From contig JAITTR010000063.1 in the NCBI GenBank assembly GCA_031286725.1, positions 1-9,176 on the forward strand: 9,176 nucleotides of DNA, read 5' to 3'. Under the pieces are notes generated by a model. The model was given only the letters and a program-made list of their open reading frames with translations. It was not told the DNA's origin and did not search any database. This DNA comes from Holosporales bacterium (GTDB taxonomy: Bacteria; Pseudomonadota; Alphaproteobacteria; RUG11792). The translations under genes and the position numbers were made by a program. Numbering within the stretch: position 1 is the stretch's first letter; every line of letters starts with the position of its first letter. Of the stretch, positions 1 to 5,262 are shown one piece after another.

Positions 1-36
1 AAGCCGACAGTTTTCCCAGAGTCAAATAACGAAGAT

Positions 37-192
37 TTACGCACTCGGAGAGGCACCCATGCCTAAAGTGGCAAAAGCTGGAGGAAGAATCAATTCCTTG
101 AGATTGGGACAACAATAAAAAGCGGAGCCTCTAATCTGCTCAAGGCATGCCGGTAATCTTATTTCTTCTAAAACAGGGCAGCAAGCAAAAGC
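37..192 (-). pseudogene. In-frame continuation of the LRR gene beyond its TAG stop
   Basis: Reading on through the TAG at 193-195 gives 51 further sense codons before a TAA at 37-39. They encode another LRR half-unit (AFACCPVLEEIRLPACLEQI, then RGSAFYCCPNLK) and a plausible natural end (ELILPPAF to GASPSA). The frame is uninterrupted and the repeat grammar is kept. Visible directly: the TAG sits where the parallel repeat copy has TGT (Cys). Inference: the ancestral protein was about 422 residues and a recent stop removed its C-terminus, or low-level readthrough still makes the long form. There is no start codon with a ribosome binding site, so it is not a separate gene. Confidence 0.6.
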
Positions 193-201
193 CTACTTCT
201 C
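97..201 (-). repeat. 105-bp near-identical duplication inside the LRR array (partner 397-501)
   Basis: Positions 97-192 are identical to 397-492, an offset of exactly 300 bp. Identity continues to 201/501 apart from two adjacent bases at 193-194 (CT against AC). Those two bases turn a Cys codon into TAG. The other units of the array are clearly more diverged, so this pair reflects recent duplication or gene conversion. Confidence 0.9.
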
Positions 202-1305
202 TTCCTCATCCTCAATACACTGTAAACTAGCGCAATGGCTAAGATCTATTCCCTTGAGATTGGGACAATGCTTAAAAGTGGAGTCTCTAATCTGCTCAAG
301 GCATGCTGGTAATCTTATTTCTTCTAAACCACGGCAGCGACCAAAAGCCCAACCACCAATTGCCTTTAAATGCCCATAATGGCTAAGATCTATTCTCTTG
401 AGATTGGGACAACAATAAAAAGCGGAGCCTCTAATCTGCTCAAGGCATGCCGGTAATCTTATTTCTTCTAAAACAGGGCAGCAAGCAAAAGCACACTTCT
501 CAATATCCTTTAAACGCTCACAACGGCTAAGATCTATTCCCTTGAGTCTGTTACAACAAGCAAAAGCGCATTCTCCAATTTGCTCAAGACATGCTGGCAA
601 TATTATTTCTTCTAAACTAAGGCAGTTACTAAAAGCCCCACCACCAATATCCTTTAAACGCTCACAATGGCTAAGATCTATTATTCCATTGAGTTGGTCA
701 CAACTGAGTCTGTTACAATAAGCAAAAGCAAAGTCTCCAATTTGCTCAAGGCATGCTGGAAGGCTTATTTCTTCTAAACCACGGCATTGAGCAAAAGCAA
801 ACTTCTCAATACACTTTAAATGCTCACAATGTCTAAGATCTATTCCCTTGAGTCTTTCACATCTAACAAAAGCACCTTCTCCAATTTGTTCAAGGCATGC
901 TGGGAATCTTATTTCTTTTAAAACAAGGCAGTCAGCAAAAGCACACTTCTCAATACACTTTAAACTAGCACAACGGCTGAGATCTACGATATAAGCAAAG
1001 CTGAAATATGGGGTATGAACAAAAAGGTGCCTCCAGCGCTGAAGATCGTCAGGCCCAAAGCTCTCAAGAGCCCACAACTCACTTGTAGCAGGTAGAGCTG
1101 GAAGATCCAGTATCCCATTACCTTGAGCGGTTGCTAAAGCGCCACTGGCAAACCCAGACAGGCTGTCTCGATTAGGCGCGTTAACTAATCTTTCGTCTTC
1201 AGCTACTGTTCCGTCTCCACATCCGCTACCAGGAGCTGTTGCGCATGTTCCAGGCTGACTTATCGCTATAATAATCGCAACTAAAAGTTTATTAATTTTC
1301 TTCAT
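193..1305 (-). CDS. Secreted BspA-like leucine-rich repeat protein
   Basis: This encodes a 370-residue exported protein. The N-terminus has a basic start (MKKINK), a hydrophobic core (LLVAIIIAI) and a probable Sec cleavage region near TCA-TAP, with no good lipobox. A non-repeat segment follows to about residue 105. The rest is LRR_5/BspA-type repeats of 48 residues per double unit, alternating a GIDLSxCxxLKxI half with an EEIxLPACLEQI half, each closing on AFxxC. The repeats are unusually rich in Cys. The protein ends in an acidic tail (EDEEEK). The start at 1303-1305 is preferred over an ATG 15 bases upstream because AAAGGGG lies 5-6 bases before it. Family knowledge: such repeats serve surface binding or host interaction; that role is inferred here. 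It is a single gene with its own promoter. Confidence 0.85.
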   Translation of the reverse strand: MKKINKLLVAIIIAISQPGTCATAPGSGCGDGTVAEDERLVNAPNRDSLSGFASGALATAQGNGILDLPALPATSELWALESFGPDDLQRWRHLFVHTPYFSFAYIVDLSRCASLKCIEKCAFADCLVLKEIRFPACLEQIGEGAFVRCERLKGIDLRHCEHLKCIEKFAFAQCRGLEEISLPACLEQIGDFAFAYCNRLSCDQLNGIIDLSHCERLKDIGGGAFSNCLSLEEIILPACLEQIGECAFACCNRLKGIDLSRCERLKDIEKCAFACCPVLEEIRLPACLEQIRGSAFYCCPNLKRIDLSHYGHLKAIGGWAFGRCRGLEEIRLPACLEQIRDSTFKHCPNLKGIDLSHCASLQCIEDEEEK

Positions 1306-1344
1306 TATATCCCCTTTCATTTGGATATCCTAAATTGCTTTTGT

Positions 1345-1373
1345 ATTATATGTTATCGTTAACGTAAAGTCAA
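1345..1373 (-). promoter_or_regulatory. Sigma70-type promoter of the LRR gene
   Basis: On the minus strand, TTGACT is followed by a 17-base spacer and a perfect TATAAT. Transcription would start near 1338, leaving a leader of about 33 bases before the ATG at 1305. The spacer contains the palindrome CGTTAACG (1357-1364), which could be an operator or may be chance. Confidence 0.8.
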
Positions 1374-1400
1374 CAAAAAAATAAAGGGGGGAGTATAGCG

Positions 1401-1490
1401 GATTTGTCAAAGTAGAGAGTGAGCATAGCGAGAGAACCTTGACAAATCTCCCGGGCGGAGATGGTATAATTGAAAAGCACCATCTCCGCC
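1401..1490. repeat. Pair of long intergenic palindromes
   Basis: Two adjacent inverted repeats lie between the divergent LRR and terminase genes. The first is a perfect 10-bp stem, GATTTGTCAA/TTGACAAATC (1401-1410 with 1439-1448), around a 28-base purine-rich loop. The second is a perfect 12-bp stem, GGCGGAGATGGT/ACCATCTCCGCC (1454-1465 with 1479-1490), with a 13-base loop. Neither is followed by a T-run on either strand, so simple terminators are unlikely. They resemble REP-like intergenic palindromic elements; no protein is encoded. Confidence 0.6.
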
Positions 1491-1535
1491 TTCTGTGTGA
1501 AATTTATCTAAAATTTTAGGGGCGTTTATTTTTTG

Positions 1536-1565
1536 TTGCCAACTTACAAAACTTTATGTTCTAAT
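1536..1565 (+). promoter_or_regulatory. Weak candidate promoter for the terminase gene
   Basis: TTGCCA (1536-1541) followed after 18 bases by TCTAAT (1560-1565) is the best sigma70-like pair upstream of the terminase. The match is mediocre. A perfect 12-bp palindrome, CTAAAATTTTAG, lies just upstream at 1508-1519. The rest of 1491-1657 is AT-rich with no other recognisable signal except a modest AGGA about 9 bases before the ATG at 1658. Confidence 0.25.
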
Positions 1566-1657
1566 GATATTAGGCGTGGAGCGTAATACGTCAATTCAAC
1601 AAAATTTAAAATTCAACTTAGTTAATTTTTTAACTTTTATTCATAGGATGTACGAAA

Positions 1658-2917
1658 ATGAACGACATAAAATCATGGAAAGAAATCGCTAGAGAAAATC
1701 AAATGTTTCCCAAAGGAGATTGGTCGCTATGGATGATCCTTGCCGGAAGAGGATTTGGCAAAACAAGAACCGGGGCGGAAAACGTTATGGAGCTCGTAAA
1801 CTCCGGAAAATATAACCGAATCGCTATCATAGGAAAAACGATATTGGAAGCGAAAAGCATTATGGTTGAAGGAATAAGCGGCCTTTTATCGACAACGACG
1901 GCTCAAAAAGCGTATAAAAATGCCGAGCTTGGAAGCTCCGCTAATAACGTAATGAAATTTCGATATTACAAGTCGAAAAACCAAATAATATGGGAAAACG
2001 GAGCCGTAGCTTATTTAATAGGAGCCGACAATTACGACTCTATGAGGGGCTTACAATTCGATTTGATCTGGGTAGACGAGTTTGCTAAGTTTTCTCATCC
2101 TGAAGAAGTTTGGACTCAAATAATGTTTACGCTTCGATTAGGCGAAAATCCAATCTGCATAATGACGACGACTCCAAGGCCTCTCGAGATTTTAAAAGAG
2201 CTGTCAGAGGATGAGAAAACTCACTTGACAAATGGCTCGACTTTTGAGAATAAATCTAACTTGTCGGCTAGATTTGTAGAAAGAATGGAGGCGAAATATA
2301 TGAAAACGACATATGGAAAACAAGAATTATACGGAGAACTATCGCTAGAGAAAAAGAATACCGTTTGGAAAGAGGAAAGCGTCAGGTATAGGGAAATAGA
2401 TAAGGATTCGTTGGAAAGAGTCGTTATCGGAGTAGATCCGTCGGTGAGCGTTTCCGAAAATTCAGACGAAACTGGCATAATAGTTGCCGGACTTGGCTTC
2501 GACGAAAGGATATACGTCTTAGACGACCTAAGCGGAAAATATACTCCTCCCGAGTGGGCAAAAACGGTGTGTAACGCTTATCAAGATTATCAAGCTAGCA
2601 ACGTAATAGTAGAAACCAATAACGGGGGAGATTTGGTTAGCGAAATGATAAAAACTATCCATCCAAACATTCCGATTACTCAAACCAAAGCAATAAAAGG
2701 AAAAATAACGAGGGCTCACCCGATCGCTCTTTTGTATGAATCAAATAGAGTGTTTCATACCAAAAGATTTGAAAAATTAGAAAAACAAATGCGCGATTTG
2801 TCTTACGATAAAAAAACTAAAAATTCCCCCGATAGAGTAGATGCCTTGGTTTGGGCTATCCATGATTTAAAATCCATGGGAACTCGTAAATATCATATAT
2901 CTTCTATAGAATTTTAA
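1658..2917 (+). CDS. GTA/phage-type terminase large subunit
   Basis: This encodes a 419-residue DNA-packaging motor and headful nuclease of the Terminase_6/COG5323 type found in alphaproteobacterial gene transfer agents and prophages. The ATPase motifs are intact: Walker A at 30-36 (GRGFGKT), Walker B at 136-141 (LIWVDE) and the coupling motif TTTPRP at 170-175. The RNase H-like nuclease half has its acidic residues in GVDP (D260), VET (E319) and PDRVDAL (D392, D395). Length is normal for the family and no frame damage is visible. No portal, protease, capsid or small terminase gene lies beside it: upstream is a divergent LRR gene and downstream is 800 bp of gene-poor DNA. It therefore looks like an orphan GTA/prophage relic kept intact, or the edge of a dispersed GTA cluster. 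Confidence 0.88.
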   Translation: MNDIKSWKEIARENQMFPKGDWSLWMILAGRGFGKTRTGAENVMELVNSGKYNRIAIIGKTILEAKSIMVEGISGLLSTTTAQKAYKNAELGSSANNVMKFRYYKSKNQIIWENGAVAYLIGADNYDSMRGLQFDLIWVDEFAKFSHPEEVWTQIMFTLRLGENPICIMTTTPRPLEILKELSEDEKTHLTNGSTFENKSNLSARFVERMEAKYMKTTYGKQELYGELSLEKKNTVWKEESVRYREIDKDSLERVVIGVDPSVSVSENSDETGIIVAGLGFDERIYVLDDLSGKYTPPEWAKTVCNAYQDYQASNVIVETNNGGDLVSEMIKTIHPNIPITQTKAIKGKITRAHPIALLYESNRVFHTKRFEKLEKQMRDLSYDKKTKNSPDRVDALVWAIHDLKSMGTRKYHISSIEF

Positions 2918-2970
2918 ATTCCATAAAATCTTAATTATTTAAAAAGAGTTAAAATAAATAAAAAATATTA

Positions 2971-3002
2971 TTTACAAAACAAAAAATATGAGTTAGTATA
3001 AT
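2971..3002 (+). promoter_or_regulatory. Candidate promoter of the small RNA
   Basis: A perfect TATAAT at 2997-3002 has TTTACA at 2971-2976. The 20-base spacer is long; using TAGTAT (2995-3000) as the -10 box gives 18 bases. Transcription would start near 3009. Confidence 0.4.
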
Positions 3003-3003
3003 A

Positions 3004-3132
3004 ATGAAGTTCTTTTGGAGCTTCAAGCGTCGCGCAAAAGAGGCGCGTTCTAAGCGTTCTCTACATATCCTCCCCAAGCTTATAGCGCGACGCTTTTTTA
3101 GAGTTGTTTTCTGTTGGGTTCTTAAATTTTGA
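3004..3132 (+). CDS. Alternative reading: 42-residue basic, aromatic ORF
   Basis: An ATG at 3004 opens a 42-codon frame ending in TGA at 3130-3132. It encodes a strongly cationic then hydrophobic peptide (start MKFFWSFKRRAKEARSKR, end FCWVLKF). It covers the whole small RNA hairpin. Against it: there is no ribosome binding site, and the ATG lies only two bases after a TATAAT box, so that promoter could not transcribe it. I think the RNA reading is more likely; a dual-function RNA cannot be excluded. Confidence 0.15.
   Translation: MKFFWSFKRRAKEARSKRSLHILPKLIARRFFRVVFCWVLKF
3009..3100 (+). ncRNA. Candidate small RNA with a CU-rich loop and intrinsic terminator
   Basis: A perfect 11-bp stem, AAGCGTCGCGC (3025-3035) with GCGCGACGCTT (3085-3095), is followed directly by further Ts, as in a rho-independent terminator. 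The 49-base intervening segment contains an inner stem TAAGC/GCTTA (3051-3055 with 3078-3082) whose loop exposes TCCTCCCC, which is complementary to Shine-Dalgarno sequences. CGCGC (3031-3035) can pair instead with GCGCG (3043-3047), so two folds compete. Trans-acting alphaproteobacterial small RNAs often carry such anti-Shine-Dalgarno loops; assignment to that class is inference. No intact plus-strand gene follows closely, which favours a free RNA over an attenuator. Confidence 0.42.
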
Positions 3133-3488
3133 TTTTTATATAAGCGAAAGACGAATATAGCTTTTATATAATATCCGTCCCGCCTCTTATTGGAAAGAGG
3201 GTTTTCGAAGTTAATTTTGGATAGCTGGGCTTTTAGCGCAAGCCTAATGGTTTGTTTTTGCCCTTATAATAAGACATTTAGTCGTAAGGCAAAAGAGCGC
3301 GACGTAACGTATACTCTTAAAATTTGTGCGTATTCGCTATTAACAGTTGTCAGCTGTTACTATTAAATACCTTTTTGCTCATAGATATTCCCCAATGCCT
3401 CTTCCTTTATAATTCAAACTATTGAAGCAATTTCCTATAATTCTGTCCTTTTATATATGGGCTATACTCGAAAAAATATGAGAAATAG

Positions 3489-3626
3489 ATATCGACAGAC
3501 GAATATCACAGACTTAAACTAATATTCTCGCTAACTATATCTCTTATTCTTGCGGCTATTTATCCAGTTAACTCTATGGCACATTATATAGACGGAGGAC
3601 TTAGGGATGTGTCGACAGCTTTGTAA
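3489..3626 (+). pseudogene. Remnant ORF with signal-peptide-like sequence
   Basis: The frame opens after a TAG at 3486-3488 and closes at a TAA (3624-3626). From 3513 it reads LKLIFSLTISLILAAIYPVN, then MAHYIDGGLRDVSTAL. This resembles the hydrophobic core and cleavage region of an exported protein, but there is no ATG, GTG or TTG start in frame before it. An ATG at 3478 in a neighbouring frame (MRNRYRQTNITD) hits a stop straight after, so a frameshift between the two frames would restore a start. The interpretation is a decayed gene; the family is not recognised. Confidence 0.25.
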
Positions 3627-3646
3627 TTGACGCTTTTCCCCGCCTG

Positions 3647-3697
3647 CAAAAAACAAAGCCCCCTCTGTCAACGTTTTTGTCCTCAACTTAAGGAGGG
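3647..3697 (-). terminator. Weak candidate terminator downstream of dnaJ
   Basis: On the minus strand, CCCTC (3693-3697) can pair with GAGGG (3661-3665) across a loop of 27 bases, followed by GGGCTTTGTTTTTTG. The stem is short and the loop long, so this is only the best visible option in the 80 bases after dnaJ. Confidence 0.3.
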
Positions 3698-3722
3698 TGT
3701 TGAAAGCGAAGATACAGAGTTC

Positions 3723-4871
3723 TTAATTCTTATAATTTCCAAACCATTCTTTTAGCTTTTTAAAAAATTCGGAAGTTTTGGGACTGTTCGCTTGATCGTC
3801 TTTTTCGTTTGAGAATTGTTCTAATATTTCTTTCTGCTTCTTAGATAAGGATACGGGAGTTTCCACGAAAACCTCAACGATCAAATCTCCGAATTTGGAG
3901 AAATTTAAAACGGGCATTCCTTTTCCCTTTATTCTGAACTGACTTCCGGATTGAGTCCCCTGAGGGATTTTTATAACGTTCATATTCCCGTCTAAATTCG
4001 GAACTTGTATTTCTCCTCCAAGGGCTGCTGTCGCCATAGGAATATAAGCTGTGCAATACAAATCCGAGTCGCGTCTTGAGAAGATTTTATGTGATAAAAC
4101 GTTCACGAATATATACAAATCTCCACCCATAGCTCCCTTGAATCCTGCTTCTCCGCATCCGGCTAATCTGATTTTACTTCCGGTATCTACGCCTGCTGGA
4201 ATATTAACGTCTAAATTCTTTTCTCCCTTTAATCTTCCGCTTCCAGAACATTTTCCGCATGGATCGGAAAGTACGGTTCCTGATCCTCCGCATGTTTGGC
4301 AAGTTCGTTCTATGGTAACAAATCCTTGTCGATATCTAACGCTTCCTCGGCCATGACAAATCGGACAGGCGGAAGGTTTGTTATTTCCAGCGCTTCCAGT
4401 TCCCTGGCAAGAATCGCATTTTATAAAGGTAGTAAATTTTACGTTTTTTCGAGTTCCGTTATAAGCTTCTTCTAGAGATACGTTCATATCGTATCTTATA
4501 TCGGATCCCGGCTGGCTTCTATTTCCAGACCTTCCCGAAAAGTTGCTGCCAAACATTTCTTCAAAAATATCGGAAAAGCTTGAAAAATTGCTCGAAAAAT
4601 CAAATCCCCCAGCTTCGAATCCTCCTTGAGATCCAGAGCCTCCATTTTGAAACGCAGAGCTTCCATATCTATCGTATGCCGCTCTTTTTTGATCGTCTTT
4701 TAAAGTGTCATACGCTTCGTTTATTTCTTTAAATTTTTCTTCGGCAGATTTATCTCCTTGGTTTTTATCAGGATGATATTTTACCGCAAGTTTTCTATAC
4801 GCTTTTTTTATTTCTTCTTGCGATGCGTTATTCTTAACGCCTAAAACGGAATAATAGTCCTTTTGAGCCAT
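3723..4871 (-). CDS. dnaJ: Molecular chaperone DnaJ (Hsp40, type I)
   Basis: This 382-residue co-chaperone delivers unfolded clients to DnaK and stimulates its ATPase. In order: J-domain (residues 4-70) with the essential HPD at 33-35; Gly/Phe-rich linker (about 74-115); zinc centre with four CxxCxGxG motifs at about 152 (CDSCQGTG), 169 (CPICHGRG), 191 (CQTCGGSG) and 205 (CGKCSGSG); then the two C-terminal beta-sandwich domains and a short Lys-rich tail. Nothing essential is missing. The start is the third in-phase Met (4869-4871), giving the canonical MAQKDYYSVLG; the longer frame from 4928 reads through tandem repeats. dnaK is not adjacent; the gene stands alone, divergent from the aroK-like operon. 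A sigma32-like promoter lies upstream. Confidence 0.95.
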   Translation of the reverse strand: MAQKDYYSVLGVKNNASQEEIKKAYRKLAVKYHPDKNQGDKSAEEKFKEINEAYDTLKDDQKRAAYDRYGSSAFQNGGSGSQGGFEAGGFDFSSNFSSFSDIFEEMFGSNFSGRSGNRSQPGSDIRYDMNVSLEEAYNGTRKNVKFTTFIKCDSCQGTGSAGNNKPSACPICHGRGSVRYRQGFVTIERTCQTCGGSGTVLSDPCGKCSGSGRLKGEKNLDVNIPAGVDTGSKIRLAGCGEAGFKGAMGGDLYIFVNVLSHKIFSRRDSDLYCTAYIPMATAALGGEIQVPNLDGNMNVIKIPQGTQSGSQFRIKGKGMPVLNFSKFGDLIVEVFVETPVSLSKKQKEILEQFSNEKDDQANSPKTSEFFKKLKEWFGNYKN

Positions 4872-4917
4872 AAATAATAGTCCTTTTGAGCCATAAATAA
4901 TAGTCCTTTTGAGCCAT
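4849..4917 (-). repeat. 23-bp tandem triplication carrying the dnaJ start codon
   Basis: Three copies (4895-4917, 4872-4894, 4849-4871) lie head to tail and differ only at the last base of the third. Each begins with ATGGCTCAAAAGGACTATTA, the first codons of dnaJ. Because 23 is not a multiple of three, the three ATGs lie in three frames; only the last (4869-4871) leads into DnaJ. The first two open 27- and 17-codon ORFs that end inside dnaJ (stops at 4834-4836 and 4841-4843). The AAAAGGA in each copy sits 9 bases before the next copy's ATG and can act as its Shine-Dalgarno sequence. A degenerate relative, TTGGCTCAAAGG, lies upstream at 4965-4976. Confidence 0.95.
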
Positions 4918-4948
4918 ATTAAAGACAATATATTATAATAATAAACGA

Positions 4949-4977
4949 TATAATAAGTTTACTACCTTTGAGCCAAG
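4949..4977 (-). promoter_or_regulatory. Candidate heat-shock (sigma32-like) promoter of dnaJ
   Basis: On the minus strand, CTTG (4974-4977) is followed after 16 bases by CTTATTATA (4949-4957), close to the alphaproteobacterial RpoH pattern CTTG-N17-CYTATNT. It also reads as a weak sigma70 site (TTGGCT with TATTAT). Transcription from here would leave about 25 bases before the first repeat ATG. Confidence 0.45.
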
Positions 4978-5038
4978 TTGTAAATTGCTTTGCCCTCCAA
5001 AGAAAATATTAAGGATTTGGGATGTTTTATTATAAGAA

Positions 5039-5122
5039 CGGGAGGCGACTCGGGGGTGGGCGGGTGGCCAGCGAAGCTGGCGAGTCGCCTCCCGCCCCTC
5101 AAAGCATAGAGCTTTGAGGGGC
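5039..5122. repeat. GC-rich double palindrome with G-tract loop
   Basis: A perfect 14-bp stem, CGGGAGGCGACTCG with CGAGTCGCCTCCCG (5039-5052, 5081-5094), encloses G-runs (GGGGGTGGGCGGGTGG, 5052-5067) and a nested GCCAGC-GAA-GCTGGC hairpin (5067-5081). It abuts a second perfect 12-bp stem, GCCCCTCAAAGC/GCTTTGAGGGGC (5094-5105, 5111-5122). The block is far more GC-rich than the flanking AT-rich DNA, suggesting an inserted palindromic element or a strong bidirectional transcription barrier between divergent genes. No ORF is evident in 4918-5262. Confidence 0.65.
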
Positions 5123-5137
5123 TCAATAGCCCTTTTC
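5118..5137 (+). terminator. Compact terminator-like hairpin overlapping the second palindrome
   Basis: GGGCT-CAAT-AGCCC (5119-5132) is followed by TTTTC, a short intrinsic-terminator shape on the plus strand. Its left arm is also part of the right arm of the GCTTTGAGGGGC stem, so the two structures are mutually exclusive, as in an attenuator. No convincing plus-strand promoter lies upstream of 5039, so it may only stop stray transcription. Confidence 0.35.
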
Positions 5138-5210
5138 TGAAAATGAAAATAACGATATTTTTATTCGGAACTGTTCATAGGTCTTGTGGTATTATACTCG
5201 TAAGATGTAC

Positions 5211-5216
5211 TATAAT
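5211..5216 (+). promoter_or_regulatory. Probable -10 box of the aroK-recR-obgE operon
   Basis: A perfect TATAAT lies 46 bases before the first ATG. No good -35 box is found 16-18 bases upstream; TTGTGG at 5184 is 21 bases away. Regulation by an activator or an alternative sigma factor is possible but not shown. Confidence 0.4.
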
Positions 5217-5262
5217 CTTAGTTAGTATCGTGTTAACGCTTTTGAGGAGATATTGAGTAAAA

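Larger units (their letters stand above)
37..990 (-). repeat. 144-bp coding repeat array (48-residue LRR units)
   Basis: The DNA encoding the PACLEQI motif recurs at about 131, 287, 431, 575, 737 and 881. The spacings are 156, 144, 144, 162 and 144 bp. The 156 and 162 spacings are a 144-bp unit plus in-frame insertions of 12 bp (the GAT-GAG-GAA-GAG tract at about 202-213) and 18 bp (the SCDQLNG stretch). All length changes are multiples of three, as expected under protein-level selection. Confidence 0.85.
2918..3722. other. Gene-poor intergenic region with scattered hairpins and decayed sequence
   Basis: About 800 bp without a confident protein gene. Besides the small RNA candidate and remnant listed separately, it holds a short hairpin CCTCTT/AAGAGG followed by GTTTTC (3183-3205), a small GGCTT/AAGCC hairpin (3228-3244), a bulged stem TTTTTGCCCTTA against TAAGGCAAAAG (3255-3295) and a TAACAG/CTGTTA inverted repeat around 3350. 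CGTCGCGC at about 3029 recurs inverted as GCGCGACG at about 3297. I checked for tRNA, tmRNA, SRP RNA and RNase P signatures and saw none. Confidence 0.5.

Noticed and set aside
37..990. Regularly spaced repeats as a CRISPR array
   Set aside because: The 144-bp units are in-frame coding LRR repeats with no separate spacers, and all length changes are multiples of three.
1306..1320. Upstream ATG of the LRR gene at 1318-1320
   Set aside because: Its codons form the AAAGGGG ribosome binding site of the next ATG, which also gives a better signal peptide.
2221..2719. Minus-strand ORFs of 85 and 63 residues within the terminase gene
   Set aside because: They lie opposite a fully motif-supported gene, with no ribosome site or recognisable domain.
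3009..3360. Housekeeping RNA (tmRNA, SRP RNA, RNase P, 6S)
   Set aside because: None of their conserved core sequences were seen; only hairpins of unknown type are present.
3381..3412. Minus-strand mini-ORF starting MSKKVFN near 3382
   Set aside because: It hits a stop after ten codons and has no supporting features.
4051..4356. Plus-strand 101-residue ORF and the minus-strand 60-residue ORF at 3874-4056
   Set aside because: Both are other-frame shadows of dnaJ.
4872..4928. Longer dnaJ start at 4928 adding 19 residues (MSLIWLKRT...)
   Set aside because: The extra codons are out-of-frame translation of the tandem repeat; DnaJ proteins begin at the MAQKDYY-type J-domain start.
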